Assembly (NCBI GenBank): GCA_964628385.1
Contig: CAZVOD010000011.1
Span: 18,479-82,478, forward strand
Direction: 5' to 3'
Length of the DNA stretch: 64,000 nucleotides
Origin: JANQPA01 sp964628385
GTDB taxonomy: Bacteria; Bacteroidota; Bacteroidia; Chitinophagales; Saprospiraceae
Positions 26,226 through 34,728 of the stretch are shown here, in pieces; within the stretch, counting starts at the first letter, position 1, and each line of letters opens with the position of its first letter. Both the position numbers and the translations under genes were made by a program. The notes below the pieces were generated by a model. It did no database searches, was not told where the DNA came from, and was given only the letters and a program-made list of their open reading frames with translations.

Positions 26226-26735
26226 TTATTGTATCATAATTTTGAGTTGTTCTCTAATATTTTCAGACTCTACACTCAAGATGTACATCCCACGCTCTAA
26301 ATTTGACAGCTCCAGGCCTAATTGCTGCCCATCAAATTCAGGGAACTGCTAAAAATATACTTCCTGCCCATTGAGGTTTAAGACTCTTAATGTCACTTCT
26401 TCTTTCATCAAAGCGTTCACACTTACCGTTAATTGTCCGTTGGATGGGTTAGGATAAGCAGTAACCTGGTTGATGGAGGCTACACGGCTTTCTCCTAACG
26501 GCGCAGTAATATTGTTGTTTGCTGTACTAATTCCAATATTTGTAAAGCAGGCTGTAGCCGTATAGGTAACACTTATAGTACCAACAGGAGAGTTAGTCTG
26601 AGTACCAGGACCAGCGTTATTCGGCAGATTAGAAGTAATGGTCACTGTTCCCACAGCGTTATTGACTGTGGCATTTGGTAAAGTGACTACTTGCTCGCAA
26701 GTGGCTGTAAAAGAGGATACCGTAATATCATTTTA
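26226..26735 (-). pseudogene. C-terminal remnant of a T9SS-secreted adhesin-like protein
   Basis: Read on the minus strand, this open stretch begins right after a TAA (26733-26735). It encodes a Thr/Asn/Val-rich HYR-like beta domain (TVTITSNLPNNAGPGTQTNSP, with cysteines), then a T9SS type A sorting tail (ITAYPNPSNGQLTVSV-type, VTAYPNPSNGQ). An in-frame TAG at 26349-26351 interrupts the tail after GQEVYF, and the frame then continues as QFPEFDGQQ...LERGMYILSVES...KIMIQ to a stop at 26226. The gene therefore lacks its whole N-terminus and has a nonsense codon; without the last 41 residues export would fail. Convincing decay. Confidence 0.75.
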
Positions 26736-26770
26736 CAACACAACCCAAATTAATACATGTGTAAAATGAT
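26727..26770. repeat. 11-bp inverted repeat at the break point of the T9SS remnant
   Basis: ATCATTTTACA (26727-26737) faces TGTAAAATGAT (26760-26770) across 22 bases. Its left arm straddles the exact point where the T9SS reading frame ends, so it may be a scar of the event that removed the 5' part of that gene. Confidence 0.45.
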
Positions 26771-27009
26771 TTTTATTTGTCTAATCGAAAAATTAATATT
26801 ATTAAGTTTTTTTTGAAAAAAAGTAATTTTTTGTTGATGTACTTTATTGATTTGGGTTTGCTAAAAAAAGTTACCCATCCCAGAAGCCTTTTTTAGCATT
26901 ATCCTGATAAAAGGGTCAAATGATTATAATTTACTGTACTTTTTGAAAGCCGAGCCTTAAATTGCGACTTCTAATTATATTTTTACTTACAACTCAAAAA
27001 TGCTTAACG

Positions 27010-27483
27010 ATGAAAAATATCTCTTTTGCTTTCGCAATGATCTTTTGTCTATTCGCCTGCCAAAACAATACCGATAAAGAACAGGGAGAGACGCTACCTC
27101 CGGAAGAGCAGGCAGGAATGGAAAAAGTAAAAATGGAGAAAGAAGTCATGGAGATTCACGATGCGGTAATGCCCAACAATAGCGATCTCAAACGAATAGA
27201 ACGTCAATTGAATCAATATTTAGAAGAAAATGCTAATGTGGATCAGGAAAAGAAAGAAGAAATCGAAGCTATGACCCAAAAACTTAACCAGGCTCACAAG
27301 GGAATGATGGATTGGATGGCCAGCTATGGCTCAGTAGCTTCAAAGTTCAGCGAAATGGAACAATCTACTGTAATGGAAGCTCTAGAAAAAGAAAAGGATA
27401 AAATCCAAAAAGTTGCCGATAATATGGAAAGTGCTCTTGAAGAGGGGAAAACTATGCTTCAATCTCTGGGCATAGAAGAATAA
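27010..27483 (+). CDS. Small helical lipoprotein of unknown function
   Basis: I chose the ATG at 27010 because it gives a clean lipoprotein signal, MKNISFAFAMIFCLFAC (lipobox LFAC, Cys17); the frame upstream to 26962 has only a TTG. The mature ~140 residues are strongly charged, rich in Glu, Lys and Met, and predicted to be mostly helical with coiled-coil character (EKVKMEKEVMEIHDAVM; IERQLNQYLEENANVDQEK). A central AHKGMMDWMASY stretch is less charged. I do not recognise a named family with certainty. It lies upstream of the SCO-family gene on the same strand with a 149-base gap, so a role in copper or oxidase biogenesis is possible but only by position. Confidence 0.7.
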   Translation: MKNISFAFAMIFCLFACQNNTDKEQGETLPPEEQAGMEKVKMEKEVMEIHDAVMPNNSDLKRIERQLNQYLEENANVDQEKKEEIEAMTQKLNQAHKGMMDWMASYGSVASKFSEMEQSTVMEALEKEKDKIQKVADNMESALEEGKTMLQSLGIEE

Positions 27484-27632
27484 AATCAACCGGGAGCATC
27501 AGCTTTATTTTCAATACGGAGCAATTCAGACAACCTCCATTTTATTGCGGTTGTTATTTCAATTAGGGACGTAATGTTAGTATTTAAACTTACGCTCTGA
27601 AAGATTGAATCATCACTCAGAAAAGATATGAC

Positions 27633-28238
27633 ATGAGAACGTTATCACTTTTATTGATTATCGCAGCTTTCCTTGCCAGCTGTACAGAAGAACCTAAAGA
27701 GCTTCCTATTTTGGGTAACCGGGAAGTTGTTGAAGGCGATACCATTTATCACACGATTCCTGATTTCAGCTTTATCAACCAAGATAGCCAAATAGTTACC
27801 AATGCCACATTTGGTGACAAAGCTTACGTAGTAGATTTTTTCTTTATTTCTTGTCCCACCATTTGTCCTAAAGTAAAAAAGCAAATGCTTAGGGTGTACG
27901 AACAGTTCAAGAATGAAGAAGACCTGGCTTTGTTATCTCATACTCTCGATGTGCGCCATGATACGATTCCCAGGCTGAAAAATTATGCCAGAAATTTGGG
28001 GGTTTCACCACCAAAATGGCATTTTGTAACTGGTGACGAAGATGAAATATATGAAATTGTTGATGACTACTTTAGTATCGCAGTAAAAGACCCCTCCGCT
28101 CCCGGAGGCTTTGATCACAGTGGCAGGTTGATCCTAGTAGATGAAGATAGGCAGGTACGTTCCTTTTGTGACGGTACCGATCCAAAGTCAGTGGATCAGT
28201 TTATGAAAGATATCGAATTGCTGCTCAGCGATAACTAA
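27633..28238 (+). CDS. SCO1/SenC-family copper chaperone lipoprotein
   Basis: The 201-residue lipoprotein (lipobox LASC, Cys17) has a thioredoxin-like fold with the copper-binding CPTIC motif (Cys74, Cys78) and the distant histidine in FDHSG (His162), the three ligands expected of SCO proteins. These deliver copper to the CuA centre of cytochrome c oxidase or act as thiol reductants for it, outside the inner membrane. The length and ligand spacing are normal. A strong hairpin ends the unit at 28266-28296. Confidence 0.9.
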   Translation: MRTLSLLLIIAAFLASCTEEPKELPILGNREVVEGDTIYHTIPDFSFINQDSQIVTNATFGDKAYVVDFFFISCPTICPKVKKQMLRVYEQFKNEEDLALLSHTLDVRHDTIPRLKNYARNLGVSPPKWHFVTGDEDEIYEIVDDYFSIAVKDPSAPGGFDHSGRLILVDEDRQVRSFCDGTDPKSVDQFMKDIELLLSDN

Positions 28239-28265
28239 AGAATTACTGGTATAACATAGACTTAT

Positions 28266-28296
28266 CCCGGATTATCGATCAGGTCGATAATCCGGG
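28266..28296. terminator. Terminator hairpin with CCGGATTATC core
   Basis: CCCGGATTATCGA (28266-28278) pairs perfectly with TCGATAATCCGGG (28284-28296) around 5 bases. It lies between the convergent SCO and alpha/beta hydrolase genes. The same CCGGATTATC/GATAATCCGG core recurs in the hairpin at 42892. Confidence 0.75.
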
Positions 28297-28348
28297 GCTA
28301 CTTACTTTTCGTTATTCCTTCTTGAGTCTTTTCTAAATTTTTCTCAAC

Positions 28349-29416
28349 TTAGATAGCCTCTAACCAATCGAACAATTGTTTGAACGCACTTTCTCTGACT
28401 TCTTTTTCTGAGGCAAATATATCATGCATAGCATTCGGAATTTCTTGGACAGTGACATTTTCACCGAGCTTTGGTGACCATTTTTTGATATCTTCGACAT
28501 TCAGCACCCCATCAGCCTCCTGCCATTTTTCAGAGTATGTCGGCGAGGTAACCGATTGATCAGAAACCATCACCAATACTGGTAATTTCAACCCTAAACC
28601 ATCATGTACTTTTTGGTGAGCGTTTACTACGGCTTCTGTCCACATATGATATTTGGGAAAACCTTCATTCGGCTTCCAGTCCAGACAATAATCCCACTCA
28701 CCTTTTTGCTCCTTATGCATACTCATTCCGTAGGGAGATGGGCCACTATCAAGTACCAGAGCACCACCGGGCTGTAAATCGCCGAGCGTCTTCACAATGG
28801 GTACCAGAATATTGCGAGTAGTAGCATCAAAAGGCCAATCCAGGAAAGGGCTATTCAAAAATAATACATCTATCAAACCTTTATTTTCACCCTCAGCAGC
28901 GTAAAGGCTAGTTAGCAGTCCTCCCTGTGAATGACCATTCAAAACAATAAAAGTATTACCAGCTTCAGTTATTCTTTTTAAAGCTTCATCAATTTCCTCA
29001 TAGTACTCACTAAGGTCTTTAGTAAAGCAGGGCCGTTGATGAGGCAGCCAGGAGCGACCTTGTTTTCTCAGATCCAGCGCATAAAAGTTATAGCCTGCTT
29101 CCAAGTATTTCACGGCCATATTGTACTGAAAAAAATAATCTCCATAACCGTGAATATAAAGGACTGCTTTATTCTGATTCAGGCTATCCGGCACTTTTTT
29201 ACTCATTAGGGTTGCCTCTACCCTACCTGCATAATCATCTTTACACTCAATGGTTTGAATTTTAAAATCTCTGCTGATTTTCTTGTCTAATTCACCAAGA
29301 TCAGGATGCTCAGGATAAGGATAATTAGGAGGGCCAGTAAAAACCAGTGCTCCAACAAAAATGACAATGGCAACGGCAAGTAAAGCTATCATAAACCTTT
29401 TTATCCACTTATTCAT
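28349..29416 (-). CDS. Membrane-anchored alpha/beta hydrolase (serine aminopeptidase/lipase type)
   Basis: The 355-residue protein has one N-terminal membrane segment (residues ~7-28) and an alpha/beta hydrolase domain. Visible are the HGYGDY oxyanion block, the nucleophile elbow GHSQGG (~175), and a late PNAMHD with the catalytic histidine. It resembles the Hydrolase_4 group that includes monoacylglycerol lipases and lysophospholipases. The substrate is unknown, and the domain probably faces the periplasm. It is a single gene divergent from the flavin reductase, with only 57 bases between the two starts, so the promoters overlap. Confidence 0.8.
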   Translation of the reverse strand: MNKWIKRFMIALLAVAIVIFVGALVFTGPPNYPYPEHPDLGELDKKISRDFKIQTIECKDDYAGRVEATLMSKKVPDSLNQNKAVLYIHGYGDYFFQYNMAVKYLEAGYNFYALDLRKQGRSWLPHQRPCFTKDLSEYYEEIDEALKRITEAGNTFIVLNGHSQGGLLTSLYAAEGENKGLIDVLFLNSPFLDWPFDATTRNILVPIVKTLGDLQPGGALVLDSGPSPYGMSMHKEQKGEWDYCLDWKPNEGFPKYHMWTEAVVNAHQKVHDGLGLKLPVLVMVSDQSVTSPTYSEKWQEADGVLNVEDIKKWSPKLGENVTVQEIPNAMHDIFASEKEVRESAFKQLFDWLEAI

Positions 29417-29473
29417 TTTAAACGTACTTCAATTTTGCAATAAACATTTTAACGACATAAAAGTAAGTTATTA

Positions 29474-30088
29474 ATGGAAAAAACTATTCTTCCTGAAGAC
29501 TGGGACCAGATGGAACGTTTTTATAAAAGAGCTTTCTTCAATGCCCTTTCTGGGTATAAGAATGCTGCGCTTATAGGCTCTAGATCGACCGATGGTGTAA
29601 GTAATCTGGCGCTATTTAATTCTGTTGTTCACATAGGAGCGAATCCACCACTTTTGGGGTTTATTTTACGGCCCACTACCGTAGAACGCCACAGCTATGA
29701 GAACCTGGAAGATAGCGGTTTTTACACCATAAACCACACTCATGAATCATTTTATGAGCGAGCACATCAAAGCTCTGCCAAGTATCAAAGGCAACAATCT
29801 GAATTTGAAGCAGTTGGCCTACATGAGCAATTTACAGCCACTCATCCTGCTCCTTATGTCAAGGAAAGCCTGATCAAAATAGGCCTGCAGTTTCAGGAAG
29901 AGCACTTTATACAGGCTAATGGTACCCGCCTGATAGTTGGTAAAATAATTGAGATACTTATTGAAGATGATTTAATTGAAAAAAGTGGCCATATCAATTT
30001 GGAAGCCGCCAGGAGCGTAGGTGTTGTTGGCCTCGACACCTATTTTGAGGCAAATCGCCTCAACAGATTGGAATATGCCAAACCTTAA
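29474..30088 (+). CDS. Flavin reductase-like FMN-binding split-barrel protein
   Basis: The 204-residue product fits the flavin reductase-like domain family: an N-terminal strand with ALIGSRSTDGVSNLALFNSVVHIGANPPLLGFILRP-type content (seen as GSRSTDGVSNLALFNS and PPLLGFILRP) that binds FMN, and a conserved YTINHTHESF block. Proteins of this type reduce flavin with NAD(P)H or act as flavoenzymes themselves. It is soluble. The nitrilase gene begins 42 bases after its stop, and no terminator is seen between, so the two are likely co-transcribed. Confidence 0.82.
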   Translation: MEKTILPEDWDQMERFYKRAFFNALSGYKNAALIGSRSTDGVSNLALFNSVVHIGANPPLLGFILRPTTVERHSYENLEDSGFYTINHTHESFYERAHQSSAKYQRQQSEFEAVGLHEQFTATHPAPYVKESLIKIGLQFQEEHFIQANGTRLIVGKIIEILIEDDLIEKSGHINLEAARSVGVVGLDTYFEANRLNRLEYAKP

Positions 30089-30130
30089 TAGCCCAATCGC
30101 TGTAGGCTTGTTATATTGTGTTCAAAAACT

Positions 30131-31054
30131 ATGACCAAATCCAGCGTTGCTATTGTACAGGCACAACCCATATTTTTTGATCTTCAAGCTAGTGTAGATA
30201 TAGTGGAGAAATGGGCCATGGAAGCAGCAAAAGAAGCTGTCTCCTTGATATTGTTCCCGGAAAGCTTTCTGCCGGGATATCCCAGAGGTCTGGGTTTTGG
30301 AACAGTAGTTGGCAGTCGATCTTCTGAAGGTCGGGAACAGTGGCTACAATACTGGGAAAATGCCGTAAACATCAATGAACCTGTTGTGAAGCGCCTGAGT
30401 GATATCGCCCAAAAGGCCAAAAGCTGGCTGGTTATCGGAGTTACTGAGCGGGATGAATATCAGGGCACTCTATACTGTACTTTGTTATATTTCAATGAGT
30501 TAGGCCTGCTTGTTCACAAACATAGAAAGCTCAAACCAACTGCAGCCGAACGCATCATCTGGGGGGAAGGCGACGGCAGTAGCCTGAAAGTGCTGGATAC
30601 TCAACTAGGCCGACTGGGAGGTTTAATTTGTTGGGAAAATTATATGCCTTTGGCGCGCATGGCCCTTTATGAGCAAGGAATCCAACTGTATCTGGCCCCC
30701 ACAGCGGATGAGCGAGATTCCTGGCAAGCCAGTATGCAGCACATTGCCTGTGAAGGACGCTGCTACGTGCTGGGATGTAATCAGTATGTAGAAGCCAGTA
30801 GCTACCCTCTGCCTTTGCAGCAGGAACTACCAAAAGACAAAAAGGTACTCAGCAGAGGCGGAAGTGTTATTATTTCACCGCTAGGAGAAATCCTGGCCGG
30901 CCCGCTATTTGACCGGGAAGGAATCTTATTTGCTGAATTGGACTTAAAAGAAATCGCTAAAGGTAAACTGGATTTTTCGCCCGTAGGTCATTATACTCGA
31001 CCAGATGTATTTAACTTTGAATGGAAAAAGAAAAACGATTATGAAACGAATTGA
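30131..31054 (+). CDS. Nitrilase-type carbon-nitrogen hydrolase
   Basis: I chose the ATG at 30131 (MTKSSVAIVQAQP); the TTG at 30116 adds five residues that families of this type lack. The 307-residue enzyme has the Glu-Lys-Cys triad: Glu44 in LFPESFLPGYPRG, Lys133 in HRKLKPT and Cys167 in GGLICWENYMPL. GYPRG, AERIIWGEGDGS and CWENYMPL are features of true nitrilases (branch 1), which turn nitriles into carboxylic acids and ammonia, rather than of amidases. Cytoplasmic. It follows the flavin reductase gene closely; the two might act on one nitrogen compound. Confidence 0.87.
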   Translation: MTKSSVAIVQAQPIFFDLQASVDIVEKWAMEAAKEAVSLILFPESFLPGYPRGLGFGTVVGSRSSEGREQWLQYWENAVNINEPVVKRLSDIAQKAKSWLVIGVTERDEYQGTLYCTLLYFNELGLLVHKHRKLKPTAAERIIWGEGDGSSLKVLDTQLGRLGGLICWENYMPLARMALYEQGIQLYLAPTADERDSWQASMQHIACEGRCYVLGCNQYVEASSYPLPLQQELPKDKKVLSRGGSVIISPLGEILAGPLFDREGILFAELDLKEIAKGKLDFSPVGHYTRPDVFNFEWKKKNDYETN

Positions 31055-31223
31055 TAAATTTGATTGTTTTAGAATGCGTATGTACAAAATCTAAAAATCA
31101 AAAGAGTGATATTGGATTGGCAAAGCGGCAGGAGCCGGAAAAGTCGTAGCAGGCTATCCCAAATATATCCTGAAGCTTGATTTTTCAATTGACCAATCGC
31201 TTTTTAAATTTAAATAAATATTC

Positions 31224-31979
31224 ATGAGTAGAAGAAGAAGTCTCACACAATCAAGTAACCCCTTTTTGAATGAAAAGGCTTTAGCAAAAAATGCCCAATC
31301 CGGCCCTGTTACAGCCAATGATGGGCAAACCATGACCGTTAGCGGAGCGGTTAACAAAACTTTTATCCTTGCATCTTTAATGCTCCTAACTTCCATTTTT
31401 AGTTATACCTACTTCAACCAGGCTTATATGTGGATTGGAGCCATAGGAGGATTAGTAGTGGTACTTGTTGCAGTATTTCGCCCTAATTTATCCCCAACAT
31501 TAGCACCTTTGTATGCCGGCCTTGAAGGGTTATTTGTCGGAAGTATTTCCTTCATGTATGCTAGTTTGATGAGTGGTATTATTTTTCAGGCTGTAACGCT
31601 TACGCTGTCCTTGCTTTTCATGATGCTATTCATCTACAAAGCCGGATGGATAAAAGTAACAGACAAGTTCCGATCGGGCGTGATGATGGCCACCGGTGCC
31701 ATTGTTTTGGTTTATTTCCTCAACTTTATCCTAAGTATGTTTGGAATAAATATCCCTTTTCTGCACCAGGGGGGTACAATAGGCATTTTGATCAGTCTGG
31801 CTATTATTGGAGTGGCATCACTTAATTTGTTGCTAGACTTTGATAACTTCGAAAAGGGTGAGCAGTACGGAGCTCCAGCTTACATGGAATGGTTTTCCGC
31901 CATGGGATTAATCATTACTTTAGTTTGGTTGTATATAGAAGTACTTAGATTGCTTACACTTATCAACTCAAGCGATTAA
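31224..31979 (+). CDS. Bax inhibitor-1/YccA-family membrane protein
   Basis: The 251-residue protein has a polar N-terminus (~45 residues) and seven hydrophobic segments, with the family's typical ...PLYAGLEGLFVGSIS block, the FDNFEKG stretch before the last segment and acidic residues within the membrane region. Members are found across bacteria and eukaryotes and are thought to work as pH-sensitive calcium leak channels; the role in bacteria is not settled. It is a single gene ending at the strong terminator 32022-32061. Confidence 0.9.
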   Translation: MSRRRSLTQSSNPFLNEKALAKNAQSGPVTANDGQTMTVSGAVNKTFILASLMLLTSIFSYTYFNQAYMWIGAIGGLVVVLVAVFRPNLSPTLAPLYAGLEGLFVGSISFMYASLMSGIIFQAVTLTLSLLFMMLFIYKAGWIKVTDKFRSGVMMATGAIVLVYFLNFILSMFGINIPFLHQGGTIGILISLAIIGVASLNLLLDFDNFEKGEQYGAPAYMEWFSAMGLIITLVWLYIEVLRLLTLINSSD

Positions 31980-32483
31980 AATTCAAAGAAATAGGCAGCT
32001 ATTTATGGTTTGCTCTTTGATAAAATCGGCTTGTTGCTTTTAGGCAGCAAGCCGATTTTTTAGTAGCACTTCTTTTTGGTAATTTAAGTAAACAAAAACA
32101 GGGCTGCAATTATCAATTGCGCCCTGTATAACCCCAAAAAACCAAATGAAAACAATCTACATATGAAAAATCTTTTTCAGAAGATACTGATTTTCTTTTT
32201 GATCGTAACACCGAAGTATTTTTTTAGTTGTTGGACCGAAACTTTCTTAACAATAATTTAACAATAAGTATGTCAAGGAATTTTATTACTTGGAGAACAA
32301 GCAAATAACAATTAATTAAAATATGCTGGCTGGTCTTTGTTAAAATCTGTTAAGTCACTCAAAAAAAATCATCAATAGTTAACATTCTAAGAAAGTGTAC
32401 TTTTTCTTTTTCAAAATATAATATGTTTTTATTGAAATAAACGCAGTAATTATTATTTTTCAAATCATTAAAAGAGAAAGAAA
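31980..32483. other. 504-bp gap with hairpin and short leader-like frames
   Basis: Beyond the terminator, CAGGGC-T-GCAATT (32099-32111) pairs with AATTGC-GCCCTG (32115-32126), a 12-bp stem with one bulged T. On the minus strand it is followed by TTTTTGTTT, like a terminator, but no minus-strand gene is present to the right. On the plus strand it is followed after ~20 bases by ATGAAAACAATC... (6 codons) and then by a 32-codon frame (32163-32261, MKNLFQKILIFFLIVTPKYF) that resembles a signal peptide with nothing behind it. The remainder to radA is AT-rich. Confidence 0.4.
32022..32061 (+). terminator. Rho-independent terminator
   Basis: AAAATCGGCTTG (32022-32033) pairs perfectly with CAAGCCGATTTT (32048-32059), followed by more T. 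It ends the Bax-inhibitor-1 gene. Confidence 0.85.
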
Positions 32484-33869
32484 TTGGCTAAAATCAAAAA
32501 GGTTTTTGTTTGTACAGAATGTGGGGCTACATCTCCGAAATGGATGGGTAAATGTAATTCTTGTGGGAGTTGGAATACTTTTCAGGAGGAGGTTATCAGC
32601 AAGCCTAGCCAAACAGAGCTTAAGAGGTCCACGTGGGCCCCGTCTAATGATACGCGCATCCGTCAGCGGCCCAGGTTGGTATCAGAAATTGAAACTGGCC
32701 AACACATTAGATACCATATGCCAGACGGGGAGCTCAACCGGGTCTTAGGTGGAGGTCTGGTACAAGGTTCTCTAATTTTGGTCGGTGGCCAGCCGGGCAT
32801 AGGTAAATCTACGCTAATGCTGCAAGTTGCCCTGAAGATGGGCCAGGCCAAAGTACTTTATATATCAGGAGAGGAAAGCGAAGAGCAAATTAAAATGCGC
32901 GCTCAACGAATTTTTGACGGCCAAAATCAATGCTACATCCTCAATGAAACGGATGTCTCAAAAGTTATTAAACAAACCCAAAATATAGAGCCCAATCTAT
33001 TGATCATTGATTCCATACAAACGCTAAGTTCTCCTCATATTGATTCTATGCCGGGAAGTATCTCTCAGATACGAGAATGTGCCGGTGAGTTACAGCGCTT
33101 TGCCAAGATGGCCAATACCGCTATTTTTATTATCGGACATATCACCAAAGATGGCGCCATTGCCGGGCCAAAGTTACTGGAGCATATTGTAGATGTTGTC
33201 TTGCAATTTGAAGGTGATCAACACTATACCTACCGTATTCTGCGTACCCTAAAAAATCGCTTTGGCTCTACTGACGAAATGGGCATTTACGAAATGCAAT
33301 CCGATGGTTTGCGTGAAGTGAAAAACCCTTCTGAATTGCTTATTTCCCAAAAAGATGAAGACCTCAGCGGAAGCGCTATTGCCGCTACCGTAGAAGGCAT
33401 GCGCCCCATGCTCATCGAAACTCAGGCATTGGTTAGCACAGCCGTATACGGCACTCCACAGCGGTCTGCTACAGGATTTGACCTTAGAAGATTGAGCATG
33501 CTACTCGCCGTTCTGGAAAAAAGAGGCGGCTTACCGTTTGGGCAAAACGATGTCTTTCTGAATATCGCCGGAGGTATCCGTGTTGATGATCCGGCTATTG
33601 ACCTGGCTATCGTCAGCGCTCTGATCTCCTCCCTGGATGATGTAGCCCTCCCCAGTAAGATATGCTTTGCTGGCGAAGTAGGGCTGTCCGGCGAAATCCG
33701 ATCCGTCAACAGAATTGAACAGCGCATACAGGAAGCAGATAAGCTGGGGTTCGAACAGATTTTCATTTCTAAATATAATATCAAAGGGTTGAATCCTGCC
33801 AAATTCAAAGTCGAAATCGTTCCTATCAGCAAACTCGAAGAACTCTATAAAATTTTATTTGAAGCCTGA
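32484..33869 (+). CDS. radA: DNA repair protein RadA/Sms
   Basis: The 461-residue protein promotes branch migration in homologous recombination. It has the N-terminal zinc finger (Cys10, 13, 24, 27), a RecA-like core with Walker A GGQPGIGKST (101-110), the family-specific KNRFGSTDE motif (~255) and a Lon-protease-like C-terminal domain with the inactive GEVGLSGEIRSV stretch. The start is TTG at 32484: the protein must begin MAKIKKVFVC as in relatives, no ATG is available, and AGAGAAAG lies just upstream. It is a single gene preceded by a long AT-rich leader. Confidence 0.95.
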   Translation: MAKIKKVFVCTECGATSPKWMGKCNSCGSWNTFQEEVISKPSQTELKRSTWAPSNDTRIRQRPRLVSEIETGQHIRYHMPDGELNRVLGGGLVQGSLILVGGQPGIGKSTLMLQVALKMGQAKVLYISGEESEEQIKMRAQRIFDGQNQCYILNETDVSKVIKQTQNIEPNLLIIDSIQTLSSPHIDSMPGSISQIRECAGELQRFAKMANTAIFIIGHITKDGAIAGPKLLEHIVDVVLQFEGDQHYTYRILRTLKNRFGSTDEMGIYEMQSDGLREVKNPSELLISQKDEDLSGSAIAATVEGMRPMLIETQALVSTAVYGTPQRSATGFDLRRLSMLLAVLEKRGGLPFGQNDVFLNIAGGIRVDDPAIDLAIVSALISSLDDVALPSKICFAGEVGLSGEIRSVNRIEQRIQEADKLGFEQIFISKYNIKGLNPAKFKVEIVPISKLEELYKILFEA

Positions 33870-34134
33870 TACCAGCAACGTTTTCCAATGAAATCGCTTG
33901 AGTATGTAGCTTTATAACTAAGGGCAAAGGCTTATGGATAAGGACGAAGTACTTTCTCCTTTTCTTAGCATGAGCTACGAGAATAAAAAACTAAAGTATT
34001 TTGAGAAGTTGCCTAATAGACTTATTTCGGCTGTAAGTAGGAAAGTCTATTCTTCAAAAACTTTGATAAGCGTTAGTTTGCGATGCGGAACAATTTAGCA
34101 AGCTTAGAGGTTTTTTGTTTAAATTTCTGATAAT

Positions 34135-34548
34135 ATGTCTGTTGATAATTTATCTCACCCTGTTTTGTTGTTTGATGGAGTTTGTAACTTGTGTGACCAG
34201 TCTGTACAATTTATCATCAAACAGGACAAACAGGCACAATTCAGATTTGCCTCGCTACAATCTGAATTGGCTAAAAATCTCCTAAAAAAATACCAGCTAA
34301 CCGATAACCAACTCAGCACTGTAGTTTTGATTACTGATGGCAAAGCCTTCACAAAAAGTAATGCTGCCCTGATTACCCTAAGAAAGCTAGGTGGTTTATG
34401 GTCCCTTTTGTACAGCTTCATTATTATTCCTCGTCCTATAAGGGATGCCATCTATGAGTGGATTGCACGCAACAGGTACAAGTGGTTTGGTAAAAAAGAC
34501 CAGTGTATGATTCCTACCCCCGAACTAAAAGGCCGTTTCCTGGACTAA
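34135..34548 (+). CDS. DCC-family (DUF393) thiol-disulfide oxidoreductase-like protein
   Basis: The 137-residue product starts with VLLFDGVCNLCDQSVQF: the D-x-x-C-x-x-C signature (Cys17, Cys20) that names the DCC family (YuxK-like). The rest carries the expected RFASLQSE and the tail ending near the IARNRYKWFGK block. A thioredoxin-like redox role is proposed for the family, but the substrate is unknown. It is soluble or loosely membrane-associated. A 265-base gap separates it from radA, in which I see no convincing gene. Confidence 0.88.
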   Translation: MSVDNLSHPVLLFDGVCNLCDQSVQFIIKQDKQAQFRFASLQSELAKNLLKKYQLTDNQLSTVVLITDGKAFTKSNAALITLRKLGGLWSLLYSFIIIPRPIRDAIYEWIARNRYKWFGKKDQCMIPTPELKGRFLD

Positions 34549-34681
34549 TAGGCTCAAGAAAAAAGGCAGTACCATAGAAGATTTGGTGGCCAATACAGAA
34601 GTCATTCCGGGTAGCAATGAATGGCGAGGTAACGGTATACAAAGACCACTCAATGCAGCGTGGATAGAAATTAGTGAATAG
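34544..34681 (+). pseudogene. Orphan coding-like stretch, possible gene remnant
   Basis: Overlapping the end of the DCC gene in another frame, an open stretch reads TNRLKKKGSTIEDLVANTEV..., then IPGSNEWRGNGIQRPLNAAW and IEISE, and ends in TAG. Composition looks like real protein rather than random frame, but no ATG is present (TTG and GTG at 34583-34588 only). I do not recognise the family. It could be the C-terminal remnant of a lost gene. Confidence 0.25.
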
Positions 34682-34706
34682 TCTACAATATTCGGGCATA
34701 ACTGTT

Positions 34707-34714
34707 TATTTTTG
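34707..34714 (+). promoter_or_regulatory. Candidate -7 element TATTTTTG of the asnS promoter
   Basis: TATTTTTG fits the Bacteroidota -7 consensus TAnnTTTG and lies 15 bases before the asnS ATG. No clear TTG -33 element is seen at the expected distance, so this is tentative. Confidence 0.3.
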
Positions 34715-34728
34715 CAGCCTCAAATACA

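Noticed and set aside
26349..26654. 101-codon frame as an independent gene
   Set aside because: It is the middle of a decayed T9SS tail; the frame continues past its stop and before its GTG start.
33934..34098. 54-codon frame between radA and the DCC gene
   Set aside because: No family, signal or upstream context supports it; its length is easily reached by chance.
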